Position numbers and translations under genes: made by a program
NCBI GenBank assembly: GCA_027886185.1
Contig: WOAB01000323.1
Span: forward strand, 682,001 to 746,000
Source: Rheum nobile
Taxonomy: Eukaryota; Streptophyta; Magnoliopsida; Caryophyllales; Polygonaceae
Reading direction: 5' to 3'
Length of the DNA stretch: 64,000 nucleotides
Part shown: one piece after another, positions 29,349 through 40,898 of the stretch
Position numbering within the stretch: the first letter of the stretch is position 1
How the letters are laid out: each line of letters opens with the position of its first letter
Notes under the pieces: model-generated
What the model was told of the DNA's origin: nothing
Seen by the model: the letters and a program-made list of their open reading frames with translations, nothing else
Database searches by the model: none

Positions 29349-30226
29349 GAACTGGCATAAGCTTATCTTCTGGGTTGCATTGCCCAATTAGATTATCCAA
29401 TAATTTTATGTTCATATAGTTTCTAACTAACATGTGTTAAATATGTTTTTGACAGTATTTAGTTCCAAGTCCAACGAATCAAATGGTCAATCATATAATG
29501 TTTACTTATGCAATTAAGCTATTCTACTGAGTAAGTAATAGAGGGTGTCATAATAACTAAGGTCCTTATTTCATTAAAAGTGATGGAAATAGAGACAACC
29601 TTGCCATGAAGGTTATCTGACGACAGAGGCTTTGAAGAATTAGAATTGGCATCAATTGTTCGTGTGGTAGCACCAACCTTGAGCTTAACCTTCTTTACCT
29701 TATTACCGTTTCCTGATCCATCTAGACCTCCCGTAGATGTGCTGCTAATCTCACCACTCTTTCTACTGTTCACAGACATAAACCTTGGTTGCGACTCCAA
29801 GCTTTCCTTTGTCCTGCTCACGCTTTTCCAATTGGCAGGAGCAAGGACTCCTTCACTACTCCTTTTGTTATTCAATCCACTACTGTCCTTAAACTCAGTA
29901 TTGCTGTAAATCACATCAAGGCTAACATCTTCTTTCTTACTTCTTTTACTAGGCTTTTCATCCTCTGCTCCATTGATTGGAGGATATCTTGAAGCATATT
30001 GATTAACATCGATCTCCTTCCTGATTGATCTGGTGTCCCCACCAGTGTTCTCATCGCTGGATACCTTGCAAGCATCATCAGACGGGGGGGTAAACGACAT
30101 CGACGAGATATCATGAATCTCAGAAGCTGGTTGTGACTCAGGGCGGAGCCTACGAAACGTATGACTCCTCTTCTTCCTCACCGGATTATTGATTCCTTCA
30201 GACTGATTCTTTCCTAACTCTTCCAT
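27284..30226 (-). CDS. INO80B: INO80 chromatin-remodelling complex subunit B/IES2 homologue (PAPA-1 plus HIT zinc finger)
   Basis: Six exons: 30226-29600, 28931-28289, 28184-28084, 27983-27894, 27803-27676 and 27416-27284. They sum to 1722 nt with no internal stop, giving 573 aa. The first 370 residues are charged, low-complexity nuclear sequence with acidic and Lys runs. The PAPA-1 region follows (LTTRQRALQSGNKDASASGG, EFPNGLPLPSSRKQKEKLTE, AIRKILGQDSNRKKRE). The last exon encodes a HIT-type zinc finger (EKCAGPSCTNPYKYRD, then KLPLCSLQCYKA). This domain pair is that of yeast Ies2 and human INO80B, subunits that stimulate the INO80 nucleosome-remodelling ATPase. The last intron begins with GC (CAG/GCAAGG), required for the frame KPISYPPPREKC. 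A 5'-UTR intron probably separates the start codon from an upstream exon ending at 31114. Confidence 0.93.
29303..29346. repeat. (AT)n microsatellite in INO80B intron 1
   Basis: This is an uninterrupted AT run of about 22 units within the intron between exons 1 and 2. Confidence 0.9.
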
Positions 30227-31566
30227 TTAGAAAAAAAACTGTTGATCAATAACCAGCTTCTATGTGAGCATTCACCAACTCAGGAAGCCCATGCCACCAA
30301 TGAACCTATGTTTAGTTGAAGAATGAAAAAACAAAGACTTAAGATAAGAATCCTGATAAAGACATCTAGTGTAATGACTAAGTAAGCACAGGCAACAGAA
30401 AAAAGAAAAAGATGGAATCTAAACCTATGCTCAGTCTAACACAAACTCTTTACTTATAACAAAAGACAAAAAGCAGATGAAGTACAACTCTTAATACTCT
30501 CACACAAAGCTCAAAGGATAAAAGAAACATACATTCTTACAATGTAGGATGGGAGTCAGGGATCAGTAATAAGCAAATTGGGGGAGCAATAAAACAGAAA
30601 AAGAAAGGGAGATAACAGATTAATGCATAATACAGGAATGTAGCAATTTAAATAGTGCATAAGACAATAACAGAACTATAAGCTAAGCATAGAAGAGGGG
30701 CATAACTGCATCATTCAGTTTCAATGGAGTAAAAGGATGCAAAGAGATTTCCAATATCAACATGAAAGAAAAGCCCGTGTTTTTAATCGATAATTCACAT
30801 TCAAAACTACAATAAAAAAAAACGCAACTGGAAGACTTGTACATCGTCCAATTGACGAAATCAACAACCCTAAATCAAGTAGAATATAATCCCAGCCACA
30901 GTGAAAATCATCTCCACTAAATCGATCAACAATACAAGAGAAACAAAAATAGGCATCACAATACCCAATAACGATAAAAGAAAACCCTAGAAAGACAACC
31001 ACGACCAAATTCAAACCAGAAACCCCAATCACAGCCCAGATCGACGCCCACCCAACAACATTCGAAAAGAGGAATTCATCAATCAACGACAAAACACGTC
31101 CGAGTAGCATTACCTGGTGTTGGCGAAACCGCGACGACGACCCAGATGAGGGAAAGACCCCTGACGAAGAAAAGGGGGATTTGGAACGGTGCACAGAGAC
31201 AAAGAAGAGGGCGAAATCGGGGGGTTGAAGAAAGAGAAGGGTATAACAGGGAAAGAGAGAGAGGAGGAAGAGGCGGAAGAAGAGACTGTTTGTGGGAAAA
31301 GGGAGAAGAAGAGACTGTTTAAGGGAAGAGGAGAAGGTGACCTAGAAGTAGTACGGCGACAAGTAATAATCTTCACCATTTTTTTTTGCCAAGTCCACAC
31401 AAGGCTTTGTTTGTGGGTATTTTTTGTGCGGGGGGCGGGTCACAATAACTCTTCTCTCTCCTCTCTCTCTCTTTCTGCTTTGTGTTTGTGCATCAGATAG
31501 ATGAGTTCCTTGTTTTGGATTTCTTTCTTTCTTTCTCTCTCTGTTTTGCTGCGCTTTCTTCCACAC
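30227..31566 (-). promoter_or_regulatory. 5'-UTR intron and promoter side of the INO80B gene
   Basis: On the minus strand, AACACCAG/GTAATG at 31114/31113 is a good donor and TCAACAG at 30239-30241 a good acceptor, leaving only UTR before the start codon. Further out, 31115-31566 is purine/pyrimidine-biased, with CTCTCTC runs at about 31451-31475 and 31523-31545, typical of a TATA-less plant promoter or leader. Small frames here are not convincing as genes. Confidence 0.5.
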
Positions 31567-31739
31567 AGCGAGGGGTTGAGCTGAAACTGGTGCGCAGCTT
31601 TACTATCCTACGCATCCTTGGTTTAGGTTAGTGTGCCACGTTTGACACTACTTTTTTCTTTAACATTTTTAGGGATTTAATAACTTCATTATTCTAATTC
31701 AAATTACGTTATTCTAATTCAAATTAGGTTATCTATCCT

Positions 31740-32172
31740 ACGCATCATGCTTTTAAAACCTTTTTATTGATCCAAGCTTGAATGTCAATACATCTTTATA
31801 ATTATGGAGTCAATCTATCGTGGAGATTGAGTTTTTCGGACGTGGTTGTGGTTGAGTGCGAGGCTCTTGAAGATCCCCAAAGAGGACAACATCGAGGTGG
31901 TTAAGACTCTTGAAGATCTTTCATTTAGGTGAGGGCAACGTCATGGTGGTTCATTCTGCACTGATCAGTCTGACCTGTGTTTTCCGGTGACACTTTCATT
32001 TTCTCTTTCTTTCCCTAGGTTACTTAGGCTCTTTGATTCGTTTGGTGTATTTTTCTTGTTTGTTTCTGTTTGTTCTCTCATGTCGGTTTGTCCGGATGCC
32101 GATTTATCGGCCTATCGATTTACCCAACATTGATATGTGAGGTAAATCAAATTCTTACCTTATCAAAAAAAA
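31740..32172 (+). mobile_element. 3' end of an L1-type LINE (putative)
   Basis: The stretch has the look of a plant LINE 3' UTR: TTTCCGGTGACACTTTCA, then CGATTTATCGGCCTATCGA, then GGTAAATCAAATTCTTACC, ending in TTATCAAAAAAAAA. No ORF2 coding is left, so it would be 5'-truncated. An AT microsatellite follows directly. Confidence 0.35.
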
Positions 32173-34400
32173 ATATATATATATATATATATGGGTATAG
32201 CTCTCAAGTTATTTTGTAAGTAATTAGAGAGCGATATTGAAAAAATATTATTATTTTTATATGAAGTAAAAAATATTTAGAAAAATAAAATTTATTTATC
32301 AAAATTCTTATAAGATAAGGTTTAATAAATTATTTTATATATATTTCATCAGACGTTATAAATGATTATTTAATTATTTTTAACCTCATAGATCTTATAA
32401 TACATAGCACTTACGTGTGATTAATTAAGGAATTGAATATCTATACATCTGACTATATTAATAAACATAAAGTTGTCTTAAACACATAAATTAGAATCAC
32501 TTATGGAAAAAGGAATCAATTTATACTTGTCATCTTACATTAATTAACATACCTATACTTTCAAATAAGGTAGCCTAATAAGAAAATCACAATATTCATT
32601 TCCTTTTGACTTAGCGAAATGCATGCTAGAGCTTTTGGGAGGAGGCAATGGTCGCTGATGCTCGCCATTTCCTTGTTAAGTAGGCCTCCAAAATTGCAAG
32701 TGATCAATTTACTCAAAACTGGAGGAGTTGGTGTCTTGGAGTAGGCCGGTGAACAAAAAGAGAGGTCCTTTTGGTGAGGCCACTACAGGGGGTATCACTA
32801 GACTAATTTAATTTTATCAATTAATTAAGTTTGTTAAATGTATTTTTAATATTTTGGATTGATTATCTTCTCTATTAAACCTTATTTTATTTTGGCATTT
32901 TGTCAAACAAAATCTGATTGAATGTTATTAATTCTCTTTTTTTGTCAATCTATAAATTGAGCTATATTAATTTAGTGTATAATTATAGTAGTGATTTCAT
33001 ATATATTGTGTAATAAAAGAAAGAAAAAAAATAACTAGGGGTGAAATAATTACGCTATGTGTCGTTCATTTAATAGCGACACAACATTCTTTTTAAGAAA
33101 ACCTCTTGATTGCCTTTAATTTATGAGTCTCACCTTCAATTATAATTAATTAAGTGTATATATATATATAAGTTAGTATTTACTTTGTAAATAAATATTT
33201 CTTTATCTTTTATATGATGAATATTGATGGGCAAAAATTCATAATCTTCACATGTATATGTGCAATTCTTAACAATTTCAAAATATTTACTTTTAATTCA
33301 TTTATATCAATATGATTAACAAACTTTATCAATTTAAACCCTTATCTTCTCCTCCTTCAACAACAATCATTGGTTACAATTTGATTAACAAACTTTATCA
33401 ATTTGATTAACAAAAAATTGTTTGAGTTTTTAATTTTTATATGAATTTGTTGCCCAAAATATTGTATCAAATCCGATTTTTAAATTGTTAGGATAATGTA
33501 CTTTTTAGATTCAAGTGAACTTAATACAATTGGCAGAGCATGTAAATGAGTGAAATAAACAATTTTTGCTATATGGGTACTAATTATCAAATATTTGATT
33601 AGTTTTATTTTTCCGTGACTAAAATTTAATCATCATCAATTAATTATTTTTATATTTACATTAACCAATCATATCTTCACTATATGTAAGCCCATATGTT
33701 ATCGATGTAGATGTCAATTGGGTCGGTTGGTAAAAAATGAGTTTGGTTTGTGGGGTAATTAAAATGTACATGTTACTCTTCTTGACCCACTAATTTTCAG
33801 GTTGGGCCTCAACCTTATAAAAACTCAGAAGGTGAGGTCAGATTATAAGGTCATGTTTTGTTTTGACAAGTCTATACCGATAGTATCAAATTTGTTATAT
33901 ATCGGATTTTATAAGGAATTATTTCAAATTTTCAATAAAGTATAGGATAAAAGATTATTTATATATATATATATATATAAATATTCAAATCGTTAAATAT
34001 GAAAAGTCTTTTATCATATTCATATATCGATATTAAAATAGAAGTCTCTCCTTTATGTGTCGACTTCTCATTCATTTGGCCTACATGAAGGCCTCTAAAT
34101 GAATATATATCAACAAACCTTTAATAAAATAATCTTATAGACTTTGTTTTACCATTGATTTTAATTTATATTTTAAATTATAATCTCTTAGATTTATGTT
34201 TAGTGATTGCTATTATATATCAATATTATATAATGAATATAATAAATAAAGTACATATCATCCCCGTACAAAGCAGGAACCTCTTTTTTTTTATGGAAAA
34301 TCAAACTATTATTAAAGATAAGTAGAAAACCTATTACAAGCCAAGAAACTTGGCATATAAGGATGTAAAAGTACTACCATTGCCAAAGAAGGCAAGGAGA
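32173..34400. other. AT-rich intergenic DNA, no gene visible
   Basis: I see only (AT)n runs (32173-32191, 33158-33170, 33961-33978) and no coding frame of note. Confidence 0.5.
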
Positions 34401-34429
34401 AGGTTAAAGAAAAACAAGCAGCATCAAAA

Positions 34430-34831
34430 CATTGAACAAAAGATGTGACGAGGCTAAAGTCGTTTTATACTGAAAGTACAAAACGAAACACGTTGCTGAT
34501 TCCCGGCCCATGATCCACGGCCGCGGCCAGAACTTCCGCGGTCGCGGATTGGCCTCTGTAACAGCTCTCATCCAGTGATGAATCCGCGGGCGCGGGTGTG
34601 ATTTCTGTGGGCGCGGGTGTGATTTCCGCGGGCGCGGATTAGCTCCTGTTTCCGATCTTCAGCGTCTCTTCTACATCCGAGGCTCCAGCTCCAAGTCTTC
34701 TGTAATTCTCTATATTTCTTCACTTCAACTCTTCAGCTCCAATATCCTAAATTGTCTCCTAAACCCACACAAATGATACCTAATAATACAGTAACAGCTC
34801 CTAGTTACGCACTACAAAGTAGAGCGTATCA
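34430..34831 (-). repeat. LTR remnant related to the 1-6218 element, with purine tract
   Basis: It ends GCACTACAAAGTAGAGCGTATCA, of which the last part CTACAAAGTAG..G.(T/A)TCA matches the Athila LTR end at 1090. AAATTCCCCC (purine tract on the minus strand) and CATGCTTAGACCTTGCTCGTC follow, as at 1096. The body has repeated GC motifs (CCGCGGTCGCGG, CCGCGGGCGCGG) at 34517-34640. The left limit is not clear. Confidence 0.65.
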
Positions 34832-34954
34832 AATTCCCCCATGCTTAGACCTTGCTCGTCCTCGAGTAAGCTAATGGAAACCTACTCCTCCAATGAAATA
34901 CCCAAGGTCTCAGGAAGCACAACAAAACAAACTCCACTAAGAACTGTACCTACT

Positions 34955-35935
34955 CATGAATCTCCAGGGCACCAAGAGCTTAGTTGGAGTTGCACGTCTG
35001 ATGGGAATTACTTTGTTAAATCGGGCTACGAGTTGGTTCGTGGTGATTCGAGTACCCCTTGTGTTGATATGAATCTCTACAAATCAATCTGGAAGCTGGA
35101 TGTGCCCGAGCGTGTCCGGATGTTTGCCTGGCTTTCGACGAAAGGAGGAGTCTTGTGTAACGATGAACGATTGAGGAGACACATGACTAACTCCGATATC
35201 TGCAGTGTCTGCAATGCTGCACCGGAATCCTACGAGCACCTTTTTCGAGATTGCCCAGTAGTGGCGAATTTTTGGAACCAATGGGATCAAATTTCTGGGG
35301 ATCCCAGCTTCTTTTCTTCAACCTTTGCTTCTTGGATTCGCTCTAATGTCATGTCTTCTATGGTCATTGCAGGGGATATTTTTTGGAAGGACGTCTTTGC
35401 AGCGGCGCTCTGGTGGACATGGAAGTGGAGGAATAAGAAGGTCTTTGACGATGAAGAATGGCGTGGAGATAGAAAAGAGTTTATATGGAAAGCTGCTATG
35501 GACTATAAGGATAGTGCGCAAGCTCTTCAACAACAAAAGTTACGGATTCCGAAAGTAATTGGGCAGGTGCACTGGACCAAATCACATGATCAGTGGGTTA
35601 AGATTAACACAGATGGAGGATTATCCAGTGATGGAATGGCCACAACAGGGGGTGTCATTCGGGACACCAATGGTGAATGGGTTGCGGGGTTCGTCCATAA
35701 GTTGGAATCTTGCACTGTTCCCATGGCGGAAATCTGGGGAATGCTCGATGGCCTCCGCCTGGCCTGGGAAAAAGGTTGCAGACACATCATCTTAGAGTCA
35801 TATTCCACTTTGGCGGTCCACCTCATCACGAACCCCATCCGTCAGTCTCACCCCCTTTCTAGCCTTGTCTCTCAATGTCAGGGCTTTCTTGGTAGGACTT
35901 GGGCTACCCAAGTTCGTTATTTAGAAAGCCAAAAG
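34955..35935 (+). pseudogene. C-terminal fragment of a LINE ORF2: zinc-binding RT tail and RNase H
   Basis: The frame gives FVKSGYELVRG, IWKLDVPERVRMFAWL and CSVCNAAPESYEHLFRDCPV, the zf-RVT domain that follows reverse transcriptase in plant LINEs. WVKINTDGGLSSDG, GGVIRDTNGEWVAGF and AEIWGMLDGLRLAW then give an RNase H domain with the first Asp and the Glu in place. Endonuclease and reverse transcriptase are absent, so it is strongly 5'-truncated. The open frame extends back to 34841 through Athila-like sequence and forward to 36061 into the RING gene's leader. Both extensions are chance readthrough, not protein evidence. Confidence 0.8.
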
Positions 35936-36050
35936 TTTTCTTGTATCAATCAAAGCTCATCTATAAATCTGATAACTCTGATCCATATATATCAATCGCT
36001 AATATTTCAAGCTTCAAACTTCTTCCAAATCTTCTCCCTCTCCAAAAACG

Positions 36051-36677
36051 ATGACTACTAACAAAATCTTGGGCACATTCGACGACGGATACTACATCGC
36101 CAGAGTCGCAACTCTCCGGCGAGACAACAACCAATCGATTTCCCCTGACAACCAACTCCTTGTCGACGTCATGTGCAGACGTCAGACATCGGTTCACGGG
36201 AAATTCGTATCCCAATTCAAGACCTTCAGGGTGAACCAGACGATCCGCCTCCAATTCAGCCGGTTCTCAGAAGACTTCTCGCGGTGGCTCGACTCCCAAG
36301 AAACGCCTCTCAACGCGAAAAGCGACACTCTCAAGCTCGTCAAGACGTGTTACAAGTTGTCACGGTGCTTCAAGTTGCTGAAACAAATTACGCTGACTTT
36401 GGAGATCGGCGTAACGGCGTTAGAGATGGAGGAAACGGACGGTGATGACAGGGAGTGCGTGGTTTGTTTGGAAGGGTTTTCTCGTGGGACCCATTCACGG
36501 GCGACGGAGATCGCCTATTCTCACGTTTTCCATGGGCACTGCATCGCGGGGTGGCTCCAGAAACACGCCACGTGTCCGTTGTGCCGGTTTGAGTTCCAGA
36601 TGCACCAGATTGAAGATATGCATCAACGACTCGGGTTCAGCCGGACGATGTTGCCGGCGGGAGAATTAATCGGTTAG
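36051..36677 (+). CDS. RING-H2-like protein with one zinc ligand replaced
   Basis: This is a single-exon 208-aa protein beginning MTTNKILGTFDDGYYIARVA. The C-terminal RING at residues 136-178 has C136-V-V-C139, H158, H161, C164, then C175-P-L-C178. The third ligand, normally Cys two residues before the first His, is Tyr156 (EIAYSHVFHGHC). RING-H2 proteins are E3 ubiquitin ligases that bind an E2 through this fold; zinc site II here (ligands 3, 4, 7, 8) would lack one ligand. The N-terminal 130 residues have no domain I recognise and contain SRWLDSQ and a Leu/Lys-rich helix. The frame is otherwise intact. It could be a weak ligase, a regulatory RING-like protein or a pseudogene in early decay. 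Confidence 0.8.
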   Translation: MTTNKILGTFDDGYYIARVATLRRDNNQSISPDNQLLVDVMCRRQTSVHGKFVSQFKTFRVNQTIRLQFSRFSEDFSRWLDSQETPLNAKSDTLKLVKTCYKLSRCFKLLKQITLTLEIGVTALEMEETDGDDRECVVCLEGFSRGTHSRATEIAYSHVFHGHCIAGWLQKHATCPLCRFEFQMHQIEDMHQRLGFSRTMLPAGELIG

Positions 36678-37004
36678 ATTTGAAAGTAAAAGCTCGGATT
36701 TATATTTTTGAACTTTTTGTTATGCTCAAAAAAATTTGGAAAGGTAAATTGGTTTTGGTAAGATTGTTTTTTTTGCCCAAATTATTGGTAGCATGGAGGG
36801 ATAGTTTCGCTTGTTTCTTATAGAATATCTACACGTAACACATTCATATATATTCTATCATACGGAAGCCTTGTAATATTATAGTATATAGTTGATGGTT
36901 ACTAAGATTACGATTAGTGTTGTTTCTTTTGCTTAGGGTGGTTTACCTCGCGCACAATCATCTAATTTACTAAATCACAGCCCCTAATTTGGCTATTTAT
37001 AATT

Positions 37005-37208
37005 CGGTTTTTCTAGTGTGTGTCCACGAGCACATACTAACAAGTTAAAATAGAAAATTATTTTTAAAATATTTTCTCAAAAAGATTGGATAAACCCTTA
37101 GCAAAAAAAAAGTAAATTAATGGCTACAAAAAAATTATTAAAAATGTAATTTTTCTGTTAAAAAAATAATTATTATAGTGTGTCCATGGTCACACACTAG
37201 AAAAAACC
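37005..37208. mobile_element. 204-bp MULE-type MITE with 9-bp target duplication
   Basis: Termini GGTTTTTCTAGTGTGTG and, inverted, GGTTTTTTCTAGTGTGTG bound an AT-rich interior. TTTATAATT flanks it exactly at 36996-37004 and 37209-37217. A 9-bp duplication with no coding interior fits a non-autonomous Mutator-like element. Confidence 0.85.
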
Positions 37209-37365
37209 TTTATAATTAGCTACAGTTCTCCTCTTAAACGGACTATCATCTAATTTACTAAATCGACAATACTTTAACTAAGTTATAATCCACAGTTTGG
37301 ACTATACTAAAATAAAACAAATGCTATTGAGTAACATAAAGTTTGATACCAATTTTTTGCGGTAA

Positions 37366-39235
37366 TCTACTAAAGTAGAATACCTAATATGCCACGTAGC
37401 GCCCCCAAAATGAACCAAAATTTTATGCTGCCACGTGGCATCACGGTATTGAATTTGTCACGTGTCAAGCTCTCATTTTTTTCGTTGGTTTTTCGAAAAT
37501 CAAAGAAAATAAAATTTCTGCCTATATTAGCCGGATATGCATACAATATGAATATTTTGTATAATCTATTCTTTTAAAAAACGTAGCAAACAATATTCTC
37601 GGTCATATATTTTTTGTATGTAATCTATTATATATCTACTAAAGTAGAATACCTACTACGCCACGTGGCGCCCCCAAAATGAACCAAAAATTTATGATGC
37701 CACGTGGCATCACGATATTAAATTTGCCACGTGTCAATTTCTCCTTTTTTCGTTGGTTTTTCGAAAATCAAATAAAATCAAAGAAAATAAAATATCTGCC
37801 CATATTAGTCGGATATGCAAAAATATGAATATTTTGTATAATCTATTCTTTCCAAAAAAGTAGCAAACAATATTCTCGGCCATATATTTTTTGTACGTAA
37901 TCTACTAAAGTAGAATACCTACTACGTCACATGACGCCCCCAAAATGAACCAAAATTTTCTGCTACCACGTGGCATCACGCTGAATTTGCCACGTATAAA
38001 GCTCTCATTATTTTCGTTGGTTTTTTGAAAATCAAATAAAATCAAAGAAAATAAAATATCTGCCCATATTAGCCGAATATGCGTATAATATGAATATTTT
38101 GTATAATCTATTCTTTCCAAAAACGTAGCAAACGATATTCTCGGCCATATATTCTTTGTACGTAATCTACTATATATCTACTAAAGTTGAATACCTACTA
38201 CGCCACGTGACGCCCCCAAAATGAACCAAAATTTTATGCTACCATATGGCATCACGGTATTGAATTTGCCACGTGTCAAACTCTTATTTTTTTGTTGGTT
38301 TTTCGAAAATCTAATAAAATCAAAGAAAATAAAACCTATGCCCATATTAGCCGGATATGCATACAATATGAATATTTGTATAATCTATTCTTTCAAAAAA
38401 CGTAGCAAACGATATATTCTCGGCCATATATTTTTTGTACGTAATCTACTAATGTAGAATACCTACTACACCATGTGGCGCCCCCAAAATGAACCAAAAT
38501 TTTATGCTGCCACATGGCATCACGGTATTGAATTTACCACGTGTCAAGCTCTCATTTTTTTCCGTTGGTTTTCGAAAATCAAAGAAAATAAAATCTCTGC
38601 CTATATTAGCCGGATATGCATACAATATGAATATTTTGTATAATCTATTCTTTCCAAAAACATAGCAAACAATATTCTCGGCCATATATTTTTTGTATGT
38701 AATCTACTATATATCTACTAAAGTAGAATACCTACTACGTCACGTGGCGCCCCCAAAATGAACCAAAATTTTATGCTGTCACGTGGCATCATGGTATTGA
38801 ATTTGCCACGTGTCAAGCTCTCATTTTTTTCGTTGGTTTTTCAAAAATCAAATAAAATCATAGAAAATAAAATATCTGCCCATATTAGCCGGATATGCTT
38901 ACAATATGAATATTTTGTATAATCTATTCTTTCCAAAAACGTAGCAAACAATATTTTCGGCCATATTTTTTTTTTAGGTAATCTACTATATATCTACTAA
39001 AGTAGAATACCTACTACGCCACGTGGCGCCTCCAAAATGAACCAAAATTTTATACTGCCACGTGGCATCACGGTATTTAATTTGCCACGTGTCGAGCTCT
39101 CATTTTTTTCATTGGTTTTTCGAAAATCAAAGAAAATAAAATCTCTGCCCATATTAGTCAAATATGCATACAATATGAATATTTTGTATAATCTATTATT
39201 TTCAAAAACGTAGCAAATAATATTCTTAGCCATAA
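37366..39235. repeat. Tandem array, seven copies of ~265-278 bp, rich in CACGTG
   Basis: Copies begin at about 37366, 37635, 37900, 38174, 38444, 38712 and 38991, each with CTACTAAAGTAGAATACCTA. Each copy carries up to three G-box-like sites: GCCACGTGGCG near the start, TGCCACGTGGCATCA about 45 bases on, and GCCACGTGTC about 75 bases on. Some sites are mutated. The distal half is AT-rich, with TGAATATTTTGTATAATC and ATTCTCGGCCATATATT. Confidence 0.93.
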
Positions 39236-39663
39236 ATTTAAAGAACCAACTTGTACTCCGCTAAGCTAAGACATTAGTTAAAGACAAGAAACACTTCACT
39301 TTGATTAAAACTATTATGTATTATCATATAGATTTTTATATAAAATTAGTTTTTTGTAAAAGTTATCATAGAAACAGTTCATTTTTTTCGCTCGGATAAC
39401 ATAATATGACTTCTATTTAACATTCAACTTTGGTTTGGAGAACTATAGTGGTTTAATACTGATTTTGATTGTTATTTTTTTCCTATAGTATGATGTTTTT
39501 TTTATGAGTATTGGTGTATAAAAATTAATCATCTATAAGTACCACCATATTTGACTCTATAAACTCTAATGCCATGTTACTAAAAAAAATTAATATTTTG
39601 CCATCATTAATTCCTCTTATTTGTAGAAATATTGTAAAGTTCTTAATTTGACAAGAAACACGT

Positions 39664-40542
39664 TGATTCAATAAGGTACATCTGATTATGATATCCAAGA
39701 AGCAAATGAATTTTTTGAATAGGTATTAAGCATGAGTGATGATATTGTAGGTGATGACAATGATGGAGAAGCACAAATACAAATTCCTGGTGAACTATTG
39801 GTGAAGGATTATGACTTAGATCTAATTCCAGCAATTGTTAAGTGTGTTTATTCATCTCTTTTGGACAATAAGTTGTTTTCGAAATACTTTAAAGAACGGG
39901 CAATTCTTGCACCAACACATGAAGATGTAGATAGAGTTAATGACTATTTATTGTCTTTGTGACTTGGTGATGAGAAAGTTTATCTCAATTTGGATATCAT
40001 GTGCAAGACAAGTTTTATCGCAGACAACGATGCAAGTGTTTATACATCTGACTACTTAAACAATATTAGATGTTCTGGTGTCTCAAATCATGTACTTAAA
40101 CTTAAGGTTGGAGTCCTTATTATGTTGCTTCAAAATATTGATTAGTCCTCAGGTTTATGTAATAGGACAAGATTGATAATCATGCAGCTCGACAGTCATG
40201 TCAAACAAGGAAGAATATTTCAAGCAACAATATCGGACAAGTTTTGATTCCTCGCGTGCTCATGTCACCATCAGACACTTCATATCCGTTCATGTTTCAA
40301 TGAAGTCAATTTCCCTTAAGTGTCTGTTTTGCTATGACGATAAACAAGAGCTGGGGCCAATCACTTGCAAATGTTTGTTTGTGTCTTCCATGTCCTGTTT
40401 TCACTCATGGTCAGTTTTACGTTGTATCATTAAGAGTTACCAGCAAGAAAGGTTTGGAGATTTTAATACGCGACAAAAAACAAAAAAAAGATCTAATACT
40501 ACAATCAATGTAGTATACAAGGAAGTTTTTCATAATTTGTAG
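39664..40542 (+). pseudogene. Helitron helicase C-terminal remnant
   Basis: The pieces translate like the minus-strand copy at 51046-51969: DNDGEAQIQIPGELLVKDYD, FKERAILAPTHEDVDRVND, DASVYTSDYLNNIRCSGV and, near the end, NVVYKEVFHNL. It is broken by several stops (for example TGA at 39960-39962 and TAG after the QNID reading) and by frameshifts. The Rep domain and Walker motifs are absent. Confidence 0.75.
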
Positions 40543-40898
40543 CAATTTTGAACATCTTACGAGATTTTATGTTTAGGGTTTCATTTTCATGTATTAGATG
40601 AACATTTTGATTATGTTTTTTCGTTTTAGTAGTATTAATGTTAGGGATGTGACTATCCCCACTTCAAAATTAATTAGCCAATTTTTACTATATATAAAGT
40701 TTATGGATAGTTTCGCCTCTCTTTCGAAATATTTTGTCAATCTTTTTAATCTTTTTTATTCAATTAGTTCTTTTTTATATTATTATTCATCTACTTCTAT
40801 AACAGTTCTATATCGATTAAATATATAATTTTGATATACTATTTTTTTAAATGTAAGAAAAAATAAACAAATCTCATGCAAGGCACGGGTACTACACT

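Noticed and set aside
34841..36061. A single 406-codon gene
   Set aside because: It spans Athila remnant, LINE tail and the RING leader; only the LINE part resembles protein.
37366..39235. Protein-coding repeats in the 270-bp array
   Set aside because: Frames of 60-78 codons recur only because the DNA repeats. They end at different points and match no family.
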